NCBI RefSeq assembly: GCF_017916365.1
Contig: NZ_JAFMSU010000002.1
Location: forward strand, 1,054,001-1,118,000
Length of the DNA: 64,000 nucleotides
DNA from: Rufibacter roseolus
GTDB lineage: Bacteria; Bacteroidota; Bacteroidia; Cytophagales; Hymenobacteraceae
Reading direction: 5' to 3'
Shown piece by piece: positions 7,918 to 16,845 of the stretch; within the stretch, counting starts at the first letter, position 1, and every line of letters begins with the position of its first letter. A program made the translations under genes and the position numbers. The notes beneath the pieces are model-generated. The model was given only the letters and a program-made list of their open reading frames with translations. It was not told the origin of the DNA and made no database searches.

Positions 7918-8298
7918 ATGGAAGCAGTTATCGAAAAACCCGTCATCAAGCAAGATCGCAATCTGTGCATCACCCACATCCTGCCCATCAGAGATGCGCT
8001 GGATATTTTAAGCGGGAAATGGAAGATTCCGATTATTGTGGCCCTCTGCGTACATAAAAGACGCTTCAAAGAACTGCACCGCGATGTGCAGGGCATCACC
8101 GCCAAGATGCTCTCCAAAGAACTGAAAGAGCTGGAAATGAACAAACTGGTGAAACGTACCGTGCATGACACCTCCCCAGTAACCGTGGAATACTCTATCA
8201 CCGAATACGGCCACAGCCTTACCCCTGTTATCAACGAACTGCGCGACTGGGGCATGAAGCACCGCGACAAGATCATCTACCACCCCGAGGAGGTTTAG
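7918..8298 (+). CDS. HxlR-family winged-helix transcriptional regulator
   Basis: A 126-aa HxlR/DUF24 protein: ALDILSGKWKIPIIVALC at residues 29-46 is the family signature, followed by the recognition helix region GITAKMLSKELKELE and wing residues VTVEYSITEYG. A cysteine at residue 17 sits just before the DNA-binding domain, in the region where the redox-sensing Cys of YodB and HypR is found, so thiol- or quinone-sensing is plausible. It is divergent from the nitroreductase gene and likely controls that gene and itself through the nearby palindrome. Confidence 0.92.
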   Translation: MEAVIEKPVIKQDRNLCITHILPIRDALDILSGKWKIPIIVALCVHKRRFKELHRDVQGITAKMLSKELKELEMNKLVKRTVHDTSPVTVEYSITEYGHSLTPVINELRDWGMKHRDKIIYHPEEV

Positions 8299-8299
8299 C

Positions 8300-8335
8300 G
8301 TTTCGGGGCTGTTTTCTTAAAAACAGCCCCGAAAC
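8300..8335. terminator. bidirectional hairpin, copy 3 of the dispersed palindrome
   Basis: gtttcggggctgtttt and aaaacagccccgaaac are a perfect 16-bp stem with a four-base loop. It fills nearly the whole gap between the convergent HxlR and dctA genes, so it probably terminates both. Confidence 0.8.
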
Positions 8336-8338
8336 ATT

Positions 8339-9601
8339 TTATCCGATCAGCTTTTTGGCCTGTATCACGTCTATCTCCTTTTCCCATCTAGCCACGAAGA
8401 TGGTAGCCACGGCATTGCCGATGAGGTTGGTGAGCGCGCGGGCCTCACTCATGAACCGGTCAATACCCAGGATGAGCGCCAGCCCGGCCACCGGCACATG
8501 CCCTACTGCCGGCAAGGTGGCCGCCAGCGTGATAAATCCGCTGCCCGTGACCCCGGCCGCTCCTTTGGAGGTGAGCAACAACACCAAAAGTAAAGTCAGT
8601 TGCTCGCTGAAGCCCATGGGCGTATCGGTGGCTTGCGCCACGAACACAGCGGCCATGGTAAGATAGATGGAAGTCCCGTCCAGATTGAAGGAATAGCCGG
8701 TGGGCACCACCAGGCCCACCACCGGTTTGGCGCAACCCAGGCGCTCCAGTTTCTCAATGAGGCTCGGCAGCGCCGCCTCAGAAGAAGACGTGCCCAGCAC
8801 AATCAGAAGCTCTTCTCTTATAAAACGGAGCAGTTTGAAGATATTGAAGCCTATCGCCTTCATCACTGCGCCCAGTACAATCACAATAAAGAGCACGCAG
8901 GTGAGGTAGAAAGAGCCCATCAGCTGCCCCAACGCACCCAGAGAAGCCAACCCGTATTTGCCAATGGTGTACGCCATAGCCCCCAACGCACCCAAAGGCG
9001 CTACTTTCATGATGATGTGGATGACGACGAACAGCGCCGAGGCCAGCGACTGAATCCCGTTGTACACCGGCCGGCCCCGCTCCCCCACCTTGGACAAGCC
9101 AAACCCGAACAGCACCGAGAAAAACAGGATCTGCAGCAAATCGCCTTTGGCCAGGGCATCTATGATGTTGTTGGGGATAAGGTGCAGCAGGAAACCTACG
9201 GCGCCGGTGGTCTCCGCCTTCTCGCCGGCACTGGTCATGGCAGAAAGCGCCTCGGTATCCAAGGTGGCAGCGTCTACGTGCATGCCGGTGCCCGGCTGCA
9301 GCACATTCACCACCAACAGCCCCAACAGCAACGCCACCGTGGTGAGTACCTCAAAGTACAGCAGCGCCTTCACGCCTACCCTGCCAACCTGTTTCATGTC
9401 CTGCATACCGGCAATACCCGTGACAATGGTACAGAACACCACCGGCCCGATCATCATTTTCACCAGCTTGATAAAGGCATCGCCCAGCGGTTTGAGCTGC
9501 ACCGCCAGATCCGGCATAAAATGCCCCAGGGCAATTCCAATTATAATAGCGCTGATAACCTGTAAATAGAGGCTTTTGTAGAGGGGTTTCTTCCGGATCA
9601 T
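8339..9601 (-). CDS. dctA: C4-dicarboxylate:cation symporter, DctA type
   Basis: A 420-aa DAACS/SLC1 transporter whose N-terminus ([20 protein letters not shown]), [20 protein letters not shown] and [12 protein letters not shown] follow DctA closely. The serine-rich re-entrant loop ([14 protein letters not shown]) and the substrate/Na+ motif [13 protein letters not shown] are intact. It imports succinate, fumarate, malate or related acids coupled to Na+/H+. The frame runs on to 9676, but those 25 residues are not family-like, and the ATG at 9601 aligns with the DctA start. Transcription comes from the 9602-9906 interval. Confidence 0.92.
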   Translation of the reverse strand: MIRKKPLYKSLYLQVISAIIIGIALGHFMPDLAVQLKPLGDAFIKLVKMMIGPVVFCTIVTGIAGMQDMKQVGRVGVKALLYFEVLTTVALLLGLLVVNVLQPGTGMHVDAATLDTEALSAMTSAGEKAETTGAVGFLLHLIPNNIIDALAKGDLLQILFFSVLFGFGLSKVGERGRPVYNGIQSLASALFVVIHIIMKVAPLGALGAMAYTIGKYGLASLGALGQLMGSFYLTCVLFIVIVLGAVMKAIGFNIFKLLRFIREELLIVLGTSSSEAALPSLIEKLERLGCAKPVVGLVVPTGYSFNLDGTSIYLTMAAVFVAQATDTPMGFSEQLTLLLVLLLTSKGAAGVTGSGFITLAATLPAVGHVPVAGLALILGIDRFMSEARALTNLIGNAVATIFVARWEKEIDVIQAKKLIG

Positions 9602-9906
9602 GTAAGCGTGGGTAAAAGCAAGGGATAAGGATAGCCACTTTAAACGGAAGCTGCAACTAAAGGGCGTTTCTAACAAAGGATTGTCGCTCCAAAACCTCTA
9701 GGTTCCTGTTTATTGGCCATCTTTTGAAAATCAGTCCTAAAACGCACCTGGCTTCTTAGCTTCTGTTCAGGTCTATGAAGTACCTGATTCTTAAGGCCTG
9801 CTTCTGCTAAATTTCTGCTCCTTTATAAACAGAAGATGAACGTGTAAACTATTCCCCGACAAGTGTCGTTAATTAAATGACAATTGTTACCTTTGATTAA
9901 ACGCGT
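9602..9906. other. intergenic region between dctA and the toxin-antitoxin pair
   Basis: No gene is seen. It holds a degenerate copy of the dispersed palindrome (about 9708-9743) and the divergent promoters. Before the antitoxin gene there is an imperfect palindrome, tgtc...taattaa...gaca (9864-9882), followed by a -7-type box TACCTTTG (9888-9895). Toxin-antitoxin operons are usually autoregulated at such sites. Confidence 0.5.
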
Positions 9907-10344
9907 ATGACCATGGCCGCAGCAACCCTCAACCTTGAAACCAACCTTTCCAACACCTCGGTAGATGACCGCGACATCCTGATGCTGGTGCAGACGGTGC
10001 GCCAGGGCATCAAATACCCGCTGTTCGTGAAGATTGCGAGCCAGAGTCCGTTCAACCTGAGTGAGTGGTCGGTGTTTCTGCACTTGTCTGAGCGCACCAT
10101 CCAGCGGTACAAAAAGGAAAAGAAAACCTTCGATCCCATCCACTCCGAGAAAATCCTGGAGGTGACCTTGCTCTACAAACGCGGCATAGAAGTGTTCGGG
10201 AACCCCGAAAATTTCAATGCCTGGCTGGAGGCGAAGAACGTGGCCCTGGGCGGCATCACCCCCAAAAGCCTGCTGGATACCACCTTCGGGATCAGTTTGC
10301 TCAAAGACGAGCTCACGCGCATTGAACACGGCGTGCTGGCATGA
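9907..10344 (+). CDS. Xre/MbcA/ParS-type antitoxin (DUF2384)
   Basis: A 145-aa protein with an N-terminal Xre-like helical region (FNLSEWSVFLHLSERTIQRYKKEKKTF, about residues 48-75) and a C-terminal toxin-binding DUF2384 domain with KRGIEVFGNPENFNAWLEAKNVALGGITPKSLLDT. This pair of segments is diagnostic of antitoxins of RES toxins. It overlaps the toxin start by four bases (ATGA), so translation is coupled. It should neutralise the RES enzyme and repress its own promoter together with the toxin. Confidence 0.93.
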   Translation: MTMAAATLNLETNLSNTSVDDRDILMLVQTVRQGIKYPLFVKIASQSPFNLSEWSVFLHLSERTIQRYKKEKKTFDPIHSEKILEVTLLYKRGIEVFGNPENFNAWLEAKNVALGGITPKSLLDTTFGISLLKDELTRIEHGVLA

Positions 10345-10802
10345 TTGTTTTCAGGCTGAGCAAAGGTCTTTACAGGAACGATCTCTCGGGCCGCGGGGCC
10401 GAGTTGGCGGGCGGGCGCTGGAACAGCAAAGGCACCGCCCTGCTCTATACCTGCGAGTCGCGCGCGCTCTGCACCACCGAGATTGCCGTACACACGCCCC
10501 TGGGCATTGTCCCCGCAGATTACTGGCTTATTACGCTGGAAGTCCCGGATGATTTGGCGTTGGGCGAGGTACCCGTCTCCCAACTCCCGCCCGACTGGAA
10601 ATCCTTCCCGCACCCCAATGCCACCCAGCTCATCGGGGATGCCTTTGTGCGGGAAGCGCAATTCGCAGGAATCAAAGTTCCGTCAGCGGTGGTCCACGGT
10701 GACCATAACTACCTGTTCAACCCCCGCCACCCTGAGTTTCCGCAGATCAAGCTGCTGGATTCTGAGCCGTTCCCTTTTGACGAAAGATTGTTTGTAAAAT
10801 AA
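10341..10802 (+). CDS. RES-domain toxin, NAD+ phosphorylase family
   Basis: A 153-aa RES domain. The conserved residues are visible: Arg5 in VFRL, GGRWN at 24-28, and Y36...E47 in LLYTCESRALCTTEI. Family members (MbcT, ParT relatives) deplete NAD+ or ADP-ribosylate targets, halting growth unless bound by the DUF2384 antitoxin. The gene overlaps its antitoxin and appears intact, so an active type II module is likely. Which RES chemistry it performs (phosphorolysis, hydrolysis or transfer) cannot be decided from sequence. Confidence 0.93.
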   Translation: MIVFRLSKGLYRNDLSGRGAELAGGRWNSKGTALLYTCESRALCTTEIAVHTPLGIVPADYWLITLEVPDDLALGEVPVSQLPPDWKSFPHPNATQLIGDAFVREAQFAGIKVPSAVVHGDHNYLFNPRHPEFPQIKLLDSEPFPFDERLFVK

Positions 10803-10823
10803 GGATGCTAGATGGCGTGGTGC

Positions 10824-10858
10824 GTTTTACGCCCATTTTTTTCAAACTAGCCTTAAAC
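10824..10858. repeat. dispersed intergenic palindrome, copy 5 (degenerate)
   Basis: gttttacgcccattttt and caaactagccttaaac form a weak hairpin about 20 bases after the RES stop. It resembles the family but has several mismatches. Confidence 0.45.
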
Positions 10859-10883
10859 TGGAATCATATAACAGGTTGGAACC

Positions 10884-11522
10884 ATGGACAGCTACCGCGT
10901 GAACTTCGAGACCTGGAACAAACTGGCCCCTGCTTACCAGGACAAATTCATGGACCTGGACCTGTACAATGACACCTATGATCTTTTCTGCGGATTGATC
11001 CCAAAGGCCAATGCCCGCATTCTGGAAATAGGGTGCGGCCCGGGGAACATCACGCGTTATCTCTTATCCCAACGGCCCGATTTCCGGCTGGAAGCCATTG
11101 ACACGGCTCCCAACATGATCCAACTGGCCCGGGAGAACAACCCATCGGCTACTTTCCAGGTCATGGATGCCCGGGAGATAGATACCTTGCCGCTCGCCTA
11201 TGCCGGCATCATCTGCGGCTTTTGCCTCCCCTATTTATCCAGGGAAGATTGCGCCAAACTCATCAAAGACGCGGCACAACTACTGGAGGGAAAAGGCATC
11301 CTGTACCTCAGCGCCATTGAGGGCGATTATGAGAAATCTGGCTACGAAACCTCCTCCAGCGGCCAGGACCGGATGTTTGTCTATTACCACCACGCAGATT
11401 ACCTCACCGAGAAGCTTCAGGCCAACGGCTTTGAACTGGTCCATCTGCTCCGGAAAGGCTACCAGAACTCTGCCGGCTCCCCTTCCACCCACCTGATTTT
11501 CATCGGCCGGAAAAAAAAGTAA
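10884..11522 (+). CDS. class I SAM-dependent methyltransferase
   Basis: A 212-aa Rossmann methyltransferase. Motif I is ILEIGCGPGN at about residues 46-55, the acidic end of strand 2 is EAIDTAPNM, and motif post-I/II is FQVMDAREID. The C-terminus is conserved among small Methyltransf_25-type proteins (THLIFIGRKK). The substrate is unknown; such stand-alone enzymes methylate small molecules or are only predicted. No partner genes point to a pathway. Confidence 0.88.
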   Translation: MDSYRVNFETWNKLAPAYQDKFMDLDLYNDTYDLFCGLIPKANARILEIGCGPGNITRYLLSQRPDFRLEAIDTAPNMIQLARENNPSATFQVMDAREIDTLPLAYAGIICGFCLPYLSREDCAKLIKDAAQLLEGKGILYLSAIEGDYEKSGYETSSSGQDRMFVYYHHADYLTEKLQANGFELVHLLRKGYQNSAGSPSTHLIFIGRKKK

Positions 11523-11653
11523 CGCAAGCAGATTATCCGGGATGGATTGGCGGCCTGTCAGCCGTTACCTTAACCGCCTGAGATTAAATTTTTCCGAAGG
11601 TTCTTTCTTATACCTGCAAGTCTTTATTAGATTCAAACCTTAGAAGCAGGACC

Positions 11654-12466
11654 ATGAAAATAAAGACCTACATCATAGACGCTTTCACGAGCCAGACCTT
11701 CAAAGGTAATCCGGCCGGCGTTTGCCTCCTGGCCGAGCCTCTGGAGGAAAGAAACATGCAGGCTATCGCCGCGGAGATGAACCTCTCTGAGACCGCTTTC
11801 CTGGTGCAGCGCCGTGATGCGCCTGAGTTCTTTGACATCCGGTACTTCACACCCACCGTGGAAATAGCATTCTGCGGACATGCCACCCTGGCCTCGGCGA
11901 AGCTGGTGCTGGAGAAACTGGGCCTGGAACAGGTGACATTTACCACCCAGCACCAGTTGGTACTTCAGGCTTTGAAGGAGCCAGATTCCATTCTCATGCA
12001 GTTTCCGCTGTACGGCTATGCACCACAGGCTGACATGCTGGGGGTTTTTGAGGCGTTAAACCTTCCGTCCACCCTCCCGCTTTATTTCTCGGAGGCTATC
12101 CAGATGCTCATCCTGGAGGTGACCGACAAAGAAACCCTGCTCCAGCTTCGGCCTGATTTTGGGCAACTGCTCAGGGTGGTAGACATCGCCAATGGCCTGG
12201 CGGTGACTACCAGGTCAGAAGACCCCGAGTTTGATTTCTATTCCCGGTGTTTCTGGCCCTGGGTGGGCATCAACGAGGATCCGGTGACGGGCTCGGCGCA
12301 CAGCGTTCTGGCGAAGTACTGGTCAGACCGATTGCACAAGACCCAACTGCGGGCATTTCAGCTCTCGGCCAGAGGCGGCTATCTGCACCTGAACATCAAA
12401 GACGGCAAAACGCTGGAGGTGCGCAGCCAGGCGCAGATTGTCCTGGAAGGTGAGCTGACCCTATAA
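11654..12466 (+). CDS. PhzF-family isomerase/epimerase-like protein
   Basis: A 270-aa protein with the two-lobed PhzF fold. TYIIDAFTSQTFKGNPAGVC opens the first lobe; the catalytic Glu lies in LSETAFL (about residue 46); FCGHATLASA and DPVTGSAHSVLA are the paired conserved loops of the two halves. Family relatives isomerise phenazine precursors or epimerise amino acids, but most are uncharacterised. No phenazine genes are nearby, so a phenazine role should not be assumed. It may be a single-gene unit between two hairpin repeats. Confidence 0.92.
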   Translation: MKIKTYIIDAFTSQTFKGNPAGVCLLAEPLEERNMQAIAAEMNLSETAFLVQRRDAPEFFDIRYFTPTVEIAFCGHATLASAKLVLEKLGLEQVTFTTQHQLVLQALKEPDSILMQFPLYGYAPQADMLGVFEALNLPSTLPLYFSEAIQMLILEVTDKETLLQLRPDFGQLLRVVDIANGLAVTTRSEDPEFDFYSRCFWPWVGINEDPVTGSAHSVLAKYWSDRLHKTQLRAFQLSARGGYLHLNIKDGKTLEVRSQAQIVLEGELTL

Positions 12467-12524
12467 TTAAGATGTGTTTTTTCCTCCTGAGTCTCTCCCT
12501 TTCCGCCATCCGTATTCCGATGCC

Positions 12525-12560
12525 GTTTAGGGGCCGTTTTTTCAAAAACAGCCCCTAAAC
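12525..12560. repeat. dispersed intergenic palindrome, copy 6
   Basis: gtttaggggccgttttt and aaaaacagcccctaaac pair over 17 positions with one mismatch. It lies 58 bases after the PhzF stop and is one of the best examples of the family. Confidence 0.75.
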
Positions 12561-12615
12561 ACCGGTAATCTTTTTCCTTGAAATTCTTCCAAGCACCTAA
12601 TACTCCAACTACTCC

Positions 12616-13593
12616 ATGAGCAGCAGACGCCGTTTCTTAAAGTTATCCGCTATGGGCACCGCCCTGGTCAGCGGGTTCTACCCTATCCACAAGGCTTTTT
12701 CCGGTTCTATAAAGCAGGGCAAAACAAACAAGCCGTTGGTGATCTCCACCTGGGACCACGGCATGCCCGCGAACGATGCGGCCTGGAAAATCCTCTCCCA
12801 AGGCGGCAATGCCCTGGATGCCGTGGAAGCCGGCGTGCGCGTACCCGAAGGCGACCCCAAGGTGCGCACCGTGGGCTACGGCGGTTACCCAGACCGGGAA
12901 GGCAACGTGACCCTTGATGCCTGCATCATGGACAAAGACAGCAACTGCGGCTCGGTGGCTTACCTGCAGCATATCAAGCACCCCATCTCGGTGGCCCGCA
13001 AGGTTATGGAAAACACGCCGCACGTGATGCTGGTGGGCGATGGTGCCCTGCAGTTTGCCTTGTCCCAAGGATTCCAGAAAGAGAACCTGCTCACGGCAGA
13101 GTCTGAGAAAGACTGGAAAAACTGGCTTAAAGAATCAAAGTACAAGCCGGTCATCAACATAGAGAACCATGACACCATCGGGTTGCTGGCTTTAGACTCG
13201 CATGGAGACCTGGCCGGAGCCTGTACCACCAGCGGCGCTGCCTTCAAAATGCGGGGCCGCGTAGGCGACTCCCCTATCATCGGGGCAGGCTTGTTCGTGG
13301 ACAATGAAATAGGCGCCGCCACCGCTACCGGTCTGGGCGAGGCCGTGATCAGGATGGTAGGCAGCCATTTGGTGGTGGAACTCATGCGCCAGGGCCACGC
13401 CCCAGAGAAAGCCTGCCGCCTGGCTGTGGAACGCATTATCCAGAAGCAGAAAAACGTGAAAGACCTGCAGGTGGGCTTTATCGCCATCAACAAGCAGGGC
13501 GAGTACGGCGGTTACTGTATCCAGCGGGGGTTCAACTATGCCGTGCGCGATACCACCACCAACAAATTGCTGGATGCCAAATTCAAACTGTAA
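12616..13593 (+). CDS. exported N4-(beta-N-acetylglucosaminyl)-L-asparaginase
   Basis: A 325-aa Ntn-hydrolase of the glycosylasparaginase family. The N-terminus has a twin-arginine-like signal (SRRRFLKLSAMG) and hydrophobic stretch, implying Tat export. The autocleavage site is NHDTIGLLA, with the predicted nucleophile Thr at about residue 187. RGRVGDSPIIGAGLFVDN and GAATATGLGE match the substrate-binding region. The enzyme cleaves GlcNAc-Asn bonds, consistent with breakdown of glycopeptides in the periplasm. The CutC gene begins six bases after its stop, so they are likely cotranscribed. Confidence 0.93.
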   Translation: MSSRRRFLKLSAMGTALVSGFYPIHKAFSGSIKQGKTNKPLVISTWDHGMPANDAAWKILSQGGNALDAVEAGVRVPEGDPKVRTVGYGGYPDREGNVTLDACIMDKDSNCGSVAYLQHIKHPISVARKVMENTPHVMLVGDGALQFALSQGFQKENLLTAESEKDWKNWLKESKYKPVINIENHDTIGLLALDSHGDLAGACTTSGAAFKMRGRVGDSPIIGAGLFVDNEIGAATATGLGEAVIRMVGSHLVVELMRQGHAPEKACRLAVERIIQKQKNVKDLQVGFIAINKQGEYGGYCIQRGFNYAVRDTTTNKLLDAKFKL

Positions 13594-13598
13594 CCTCC

Positions 13599-14351
13599 AT
13601 GGGTAGATCCATATTGATGGAGGTTTGCGTAGACTCTGTACAGTCGGCTATTACTGCGCAGGCCGCCGGGGCCCAACGGGTGGAACTCTGCGACAACCTG
13701 GTGGAGGGCGGTACCACGCCCAGTGCGGGCATGATCCAAATCTGCCGGCAACACCTGTCCATTGGCTTGCACGTGCTTATCCGGCCGCGCCGGGGCGATT
13801 TCCTGTACTCAGACCTGGAGTTTGAAGTCATGAGGCATGACATCCAGATAGCAAAAGAGATGGGCACAGATGGCGTGGTTCTGGGCGTGCTGCTCCCCGA
13901 GGGCAACATTGATGTGGTCCGCACCCGCGAACTGATAAGCCTTGCCCGCCCCATGAGCGTCACCTTTCATCGGGCCTTTGACCTCACACCGGATCCTTTC
14001 AGGGCTTTAGACGATTTGCTCCAACTGCAGGTAGACCGGCTGCTGACATCGGGGCAGCAGCCCACAGCTCCCGAGGGCGCAGAACTCATCTCGGCACTTT
14101 GCCAAAAAGCCGGTGAAAACCTGAGTGTCCTGCCAGGCGGAGGCATCAACGAGGACAACCTCAAAGCACTTCTGGAGCAAACAGGTGTCACGGAATTCCA
14201 CGCTTCAGCGCGGGAGTTTGCCCCAAGCAAGATGACTTTCAGGAGAGAGGAAGTACCCATGGGCGGCAGTCCGCTGACCACCGAATATGGCAGCATGACC
14301 GCTTCGCAGACCAGAATTGCCAGATTGTTGGATTTAGCCCGGCAAACCTAA
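13599..14351 (+). CDS. cutC: CutC family protein
   Basis: A 250-aa TIM-barrel protein. Typical CutC motifs are MEVCVDSVQSAITAQAAGAQRVELCDNL, EGGTTPSAGMI, HVLIRPRRGDFLYSD, VTFHRAFD and the C-terminal LPGGGINEDN. CutC was named for copper tolerance in E. coli, but that role has been questioned, and no copper genes are nearby. A second possible start (ATG at 13617) would remove six residues and match the usual family N-terminus better. It is placed directly after the glycosylasparaginase gene. Confidence 0.92.
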   Translation: MGRSILMEVCVDSVQSAITAQAAGAQRVELCDNLVEGGTTPSAGMIQICRQHLSIGLHVLIRPRRGDFLYSDLEFEVMRHDIQIAKEMGTDGVVLGVLLPEGNIDVVRTRELISLARPMSVTFHRAFDLTPDPFRALDDLLQLQVDRLLTSGQQPTAPEGAELISALCQKAGENLSVLPGGGINEDNLKALLEQTGVTEFHASAREFAPSKMTFRREEVPMGGSPLTTEYGSMTASQTRIARLLDLARQT

Positions 14352-14408
14352 ACCCCATTCTTGGCAACTGCCCAAAGTTTTATACTTTTAGCTTTATTTT
14401 CAGCTTCT

Positions 14409-14444
14409 GTTTTAGCGTCCTTTTATGAAAACCGGGCTTAAAAT
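14409..14444. repeat. dispersed intergenic palindrome, copy 7 (degenerate)
   Basis: gttttagcgtccttttat and gaaaaccgggcttaaaat lie 57 bases after the cutC stop. The arms are only partly complementary but the motif is recognisable. Confidence 0.45.
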
Positions 14445-14523
14445 ATCCTAGAAGTCTATTCCCGCGTAAGCCTCGGAAATAAACCCCAGGCTTTTGCCGT
14501 TGGCACAGTAAATAAGATAACCC

Positions 14524-15678
14524 ATGCCCAAAATTCTGATCATAGATGATGAACGTAGCATCCGCTACACCTTGAAAGAGATTCTGGAGTACGAGAACTA
14601 CACCGTAGACGAAGCCGAAGACGGCGAGCGCGGATTGGAGATGCTGCAGAAATCCAAATACGACGTGGTGCTCTGCGACATCAAAATGCCCAAGCTGGAC
14701 GGTATGGAGGTCCTGGAGCGGGCCCAGATCCTGGTACCGGATACGCCCTTTATCATGATCTCGGCACACGGCACCATTGATACCGCCGTGGAGGCCACAA
14801 AGAAAGGCGCCTATGATTTCCTGGTGAAACCCCCGGATCTGAACCGCCTCTTGGTATCGGTGCGTAATGCGCTGGACAAAGCTACCTTGGTGACCGAGAC
14901 CAAAACTCTTAAGAAAAAAATCTCCAAGACCTATGAAATGGTAGGCGCCTCGCCTGCCTTGGGCAAGGTAAAATCGGCGGTGGCCAAAGTAGCGCCTACC
15001 GATGCCCGCGTGCTCATCACCGGCCCTAACGGCGCCGGAAAGGAACTAGTGGCCCGTTCCCTGCACGAGCAAAGCAACCGTGCCAACGGACCGCTGGTGG
15101 AAGTGAACTGCGCCGCCATTCCTAGTGAGTTGATTGAAAGTGAGTTGTTCGGGCACGAGAAAGGCTCGTTCACCTCGGCGGTGAAGCAGCGCATCGGGAA
15201 GTTTGAGCAGGCCAACGGCGGCACGCTGTTCCTGGATGAGATCGGGGATATGAGCCTTTCGGCGCAAGCCAAGGTGCTCCGTGCTTTGCAAGAACACAAA
15301 ATCACCCGCGTAGGCGGCGACAAGGACATTACCGTAGATGTGCGCGTGGTAGCAGCCACAAACAAAAACCTGTTGGAGGAGATTGAGGCCAAGAACTTCC
15401 GCGAGGACTTATACCACCGCCTGAGTGTGATCCTGATCCACGTGCCGCCCCTGAATGAGCGCCGCGAAGATATCCCTGATCTGGTAGAGAAATTCCTGCA
15501 GGACGTGGCCCGCGACTACGGCAACAAACCCAAGAAAATCACCCCGGAGGCCCTCACCTACCTGCAAGGCCTTGACTGGCGAGGCAACGTGCGGGAGCTC
15601 CGCAACGTGGTGGAACGCCTGGTGATCATGAGCGATGAAACCATCACCGAGGAAGACGCCCGCGCTTACGCGAAGTAA
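14524..15678 (+). CDS. NtrC-like response regulator lacking the Fis DNA-binding domain
   Basis: A 384-aa protein with an N-terminal receiver domain (acidic IIDDE, phospho-acceptor Asp at about residue 52 in VVLCDIKMP, KP pair in DFLVKPP) and an AAA+ domain. Walker A is GPNGAGKE (about 167-174) instead of the common GESGTGKE, Walker B is GTLFLDEIGD, and the sigma-54 contact loop reads GSFTSA instead of GAFTGA. The protein stops soon after VRELRNVVERLVIMS, so the usual C-terminal Fis helix-turn-helix is absent. It may therefore act without DNA binding or via a partner. No histidine kinase adjoins it. A perfect hairpin terminator follows. Confidence 0.9.
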   Translation: MPKILIIDDERSIRYTLKEILEYENYTVDEAEDGERGLEMLQKSKYDVVLCDIKMPKLDGMEVLERAQILVPDTPFIMISAHGTIDTAVEATKKGAYDFLVKPPDLNRLLVSVRNALDKATLVTETKTLKKKISKTYEMVGASPALGKVKSAVAKVAPTDARVLITGPNGAGKELVARSLHEQSNRANGPLVEVNCAAIPSELIESELFGHEKGSFTSAVKQRIGKFEQANGGTLFLDEIGDMSLSAQAKVLRALQEHKITRVGGDKDITVDVRVVAATNKNLLEEIEAKNFREDLYHRLSVILIHVPPLNERREDIPDLVEKFLQDVARDYGNKPKKITPEALTYLQGLDWRGNVRELRNVVERLVIMSDETITEEDARAYAK

Positions 15679-15692
15679 AAAACCGTCTTTCC

Positions 15693-15745
15693 TTTAAAAC
15701 AGAAACACCTCTCAATTCATTTTTGAGAGGTGTTTCTGTTTTAAA
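15693..15745. terminator. perfect 23-bp hairpin terminator
   Basis: Bases 15693-15715 and 15723-15745 are exact reverse complements around a seven-base loop. The stem runs from an A-rich end through acacctctc. It lies 15 bases after the response regulator stop and probably terminates both convergent genes. Confidence 0.88.
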
Positions 15746-15773
15746 GCTGTTTTGAGAAAAACAGCCATAAGAC
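15738..15773. repeat. dispersed intergenic palindrome, copy 8
   Basis: gttttaaagctgttttg and aaaaacagccataagac overlap the end of the preceding terminator and abut the stop of the LuxE-like gene. Inner complementarity (gctgtttt/aaaacagc) is perfect. Confidence 0.55.
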
Positions 15774-15774
15774 G

Positions 15775-16767
15775 CTAACTTACAAGCAGATTACAACCCC
15801 TTACGTCTGAGTTATCGAATCGACCCAGGATCTCAAAAGACCCGTCCGGGTACAGTTTGCCCAGGTCTTTGGTTTCAATGAAAGCGCAGGAATCTACGTT
15901 GGCCAGATCAATCACATTCACGCCGCCGGAGCCGGCCCCTGAGGAAACGGAGAGCGGATCATTCACGTCCCGCACCAGGATTCGGAGGGTACGCGATGGC
16001 TGGAAAATACCAGCGCCCGTAGAATAGGCCTGCGACAGGAGCTCCGTCATGCCGTATTCTGAATGAATAGCCTCCACTCCGAAAGCCTGGGTCAGTACCG
16101 CGTGCAGCTCGTCGCGCACCATCTCGCGGCGGCGGCCTTTCATGCCCCCGGTCTCAAATATGGTAATACCGCTCAGTTCTTCGGCGCCAGGTTCCTCGGC
16201 CAAATCCAACAGCGCATACGTCACCCCGAAGAGGTACACTTTCTTGCCTTCGGCCTTGGCTTTCTTTATGGCTTCCCGCAGTTCCTGGTGGTTCCGGAGG
16301 TAAAAGCCTGGTTCTACCTGGCCGGTAGCTTTGATGAAGTGATCTACCATCATCACCAGTGAAGAGTCTCCCTGCTCCAGGTAAGAGGGAAGCAAGGCCA
16401 AAACCACACTGCCGGCTAGTGGTCCGTAGGTTTCCTCAAAGAGGTGCTGGGCATGCTGCTTGTAAAATCCGGTGTCAAAAACCAGGTGCTGACTTCGCTG
16501 CTGCAGCGTGGTGCCGCTGCTCTTGAAAATGGCCTCGGGCTTGAATAGGTGAGACTGTACGGTATGGGTCTTGAAGAACTCAATGGGCAAAAAGGGTATC
16601 TGGCTCAGTTCCTTTACCTGGTTTGGGTCTTTCCTGAGAAAATGGATATACTGCCGGTAAACGGGGTTATGCTCCGCCTGGTATTGAAACAAAGCCAAGG
16701 CAGCAGCCTCAAAATTCAGGGGAACTTTCTGGATGATCTCTTTTTTGTATTCTTCGGGAAAACCCAT
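15775..16767 (-). CDS. LuxE/PaaK-like acyltransferase or acyl-protein synthetase
   Basis: A 330-aa adenylate-forming-like protein of the LuxE family. Clear features are PFLPIEFFKTHTV, the SSGTT phosphate-binding motif at about residue 80, the ALLPSYLEQGDSSLV segment, ETGGMKGR and HSEYGMTELLSQAY. LuxE activates fatty acids for transfer in bioluminescent bacteria; in Bacteroidota the homologue is widespread and its role unknown. A longer frame begins at 16803, but the ATG at 16767 fits the usual start. It diverges from the lipoprotein gene at 16846. Confidence 0.88.
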   Translation of the reverse strand: MGFPEEYKKEIIQKVPLNFEAAALALFQYQAEHNPVYRQYIHFLRKDPNQVKELSQIPFLPIEFFKTHTVQSHLFKPEAIFKSSGTTLQQRSQHLVFDTGFYKQHAQHLFEETYGPLAGSVVLALLPSYLEQGDSSLVMMVDHFIKATGQVEPGFYLRNHQELREAIKKAKAEGKKVYLFGVTYALLDLAEEPGAEELSGITIFETGGMKGRRREMVRDELHAVLTQAFGVEAIHSEYGMTELLSQAYSTGAGIFQPSRTLRILVRDVNDPLSVSSGAGSGGVNVIDLANVDSCAFIETKDLGKLYPDGSFEILGRFDNSDVRGCNLLVS

Positions 16768-16845
16768 GGGTGAGAAAGCTAAATTATACAACAAAGTAAG
16801 CAAGTGCGCGTTAGGATTTGTACCTTAGGTGCTCATAATTTTACT

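Noticed and set aside
8600-9565. 321-aa reading frame antisense to dctA
   Set aside because: Low-complexity His/Gln/Arg composition typical of an antisense shadow; dctA motifs are on the other strand.
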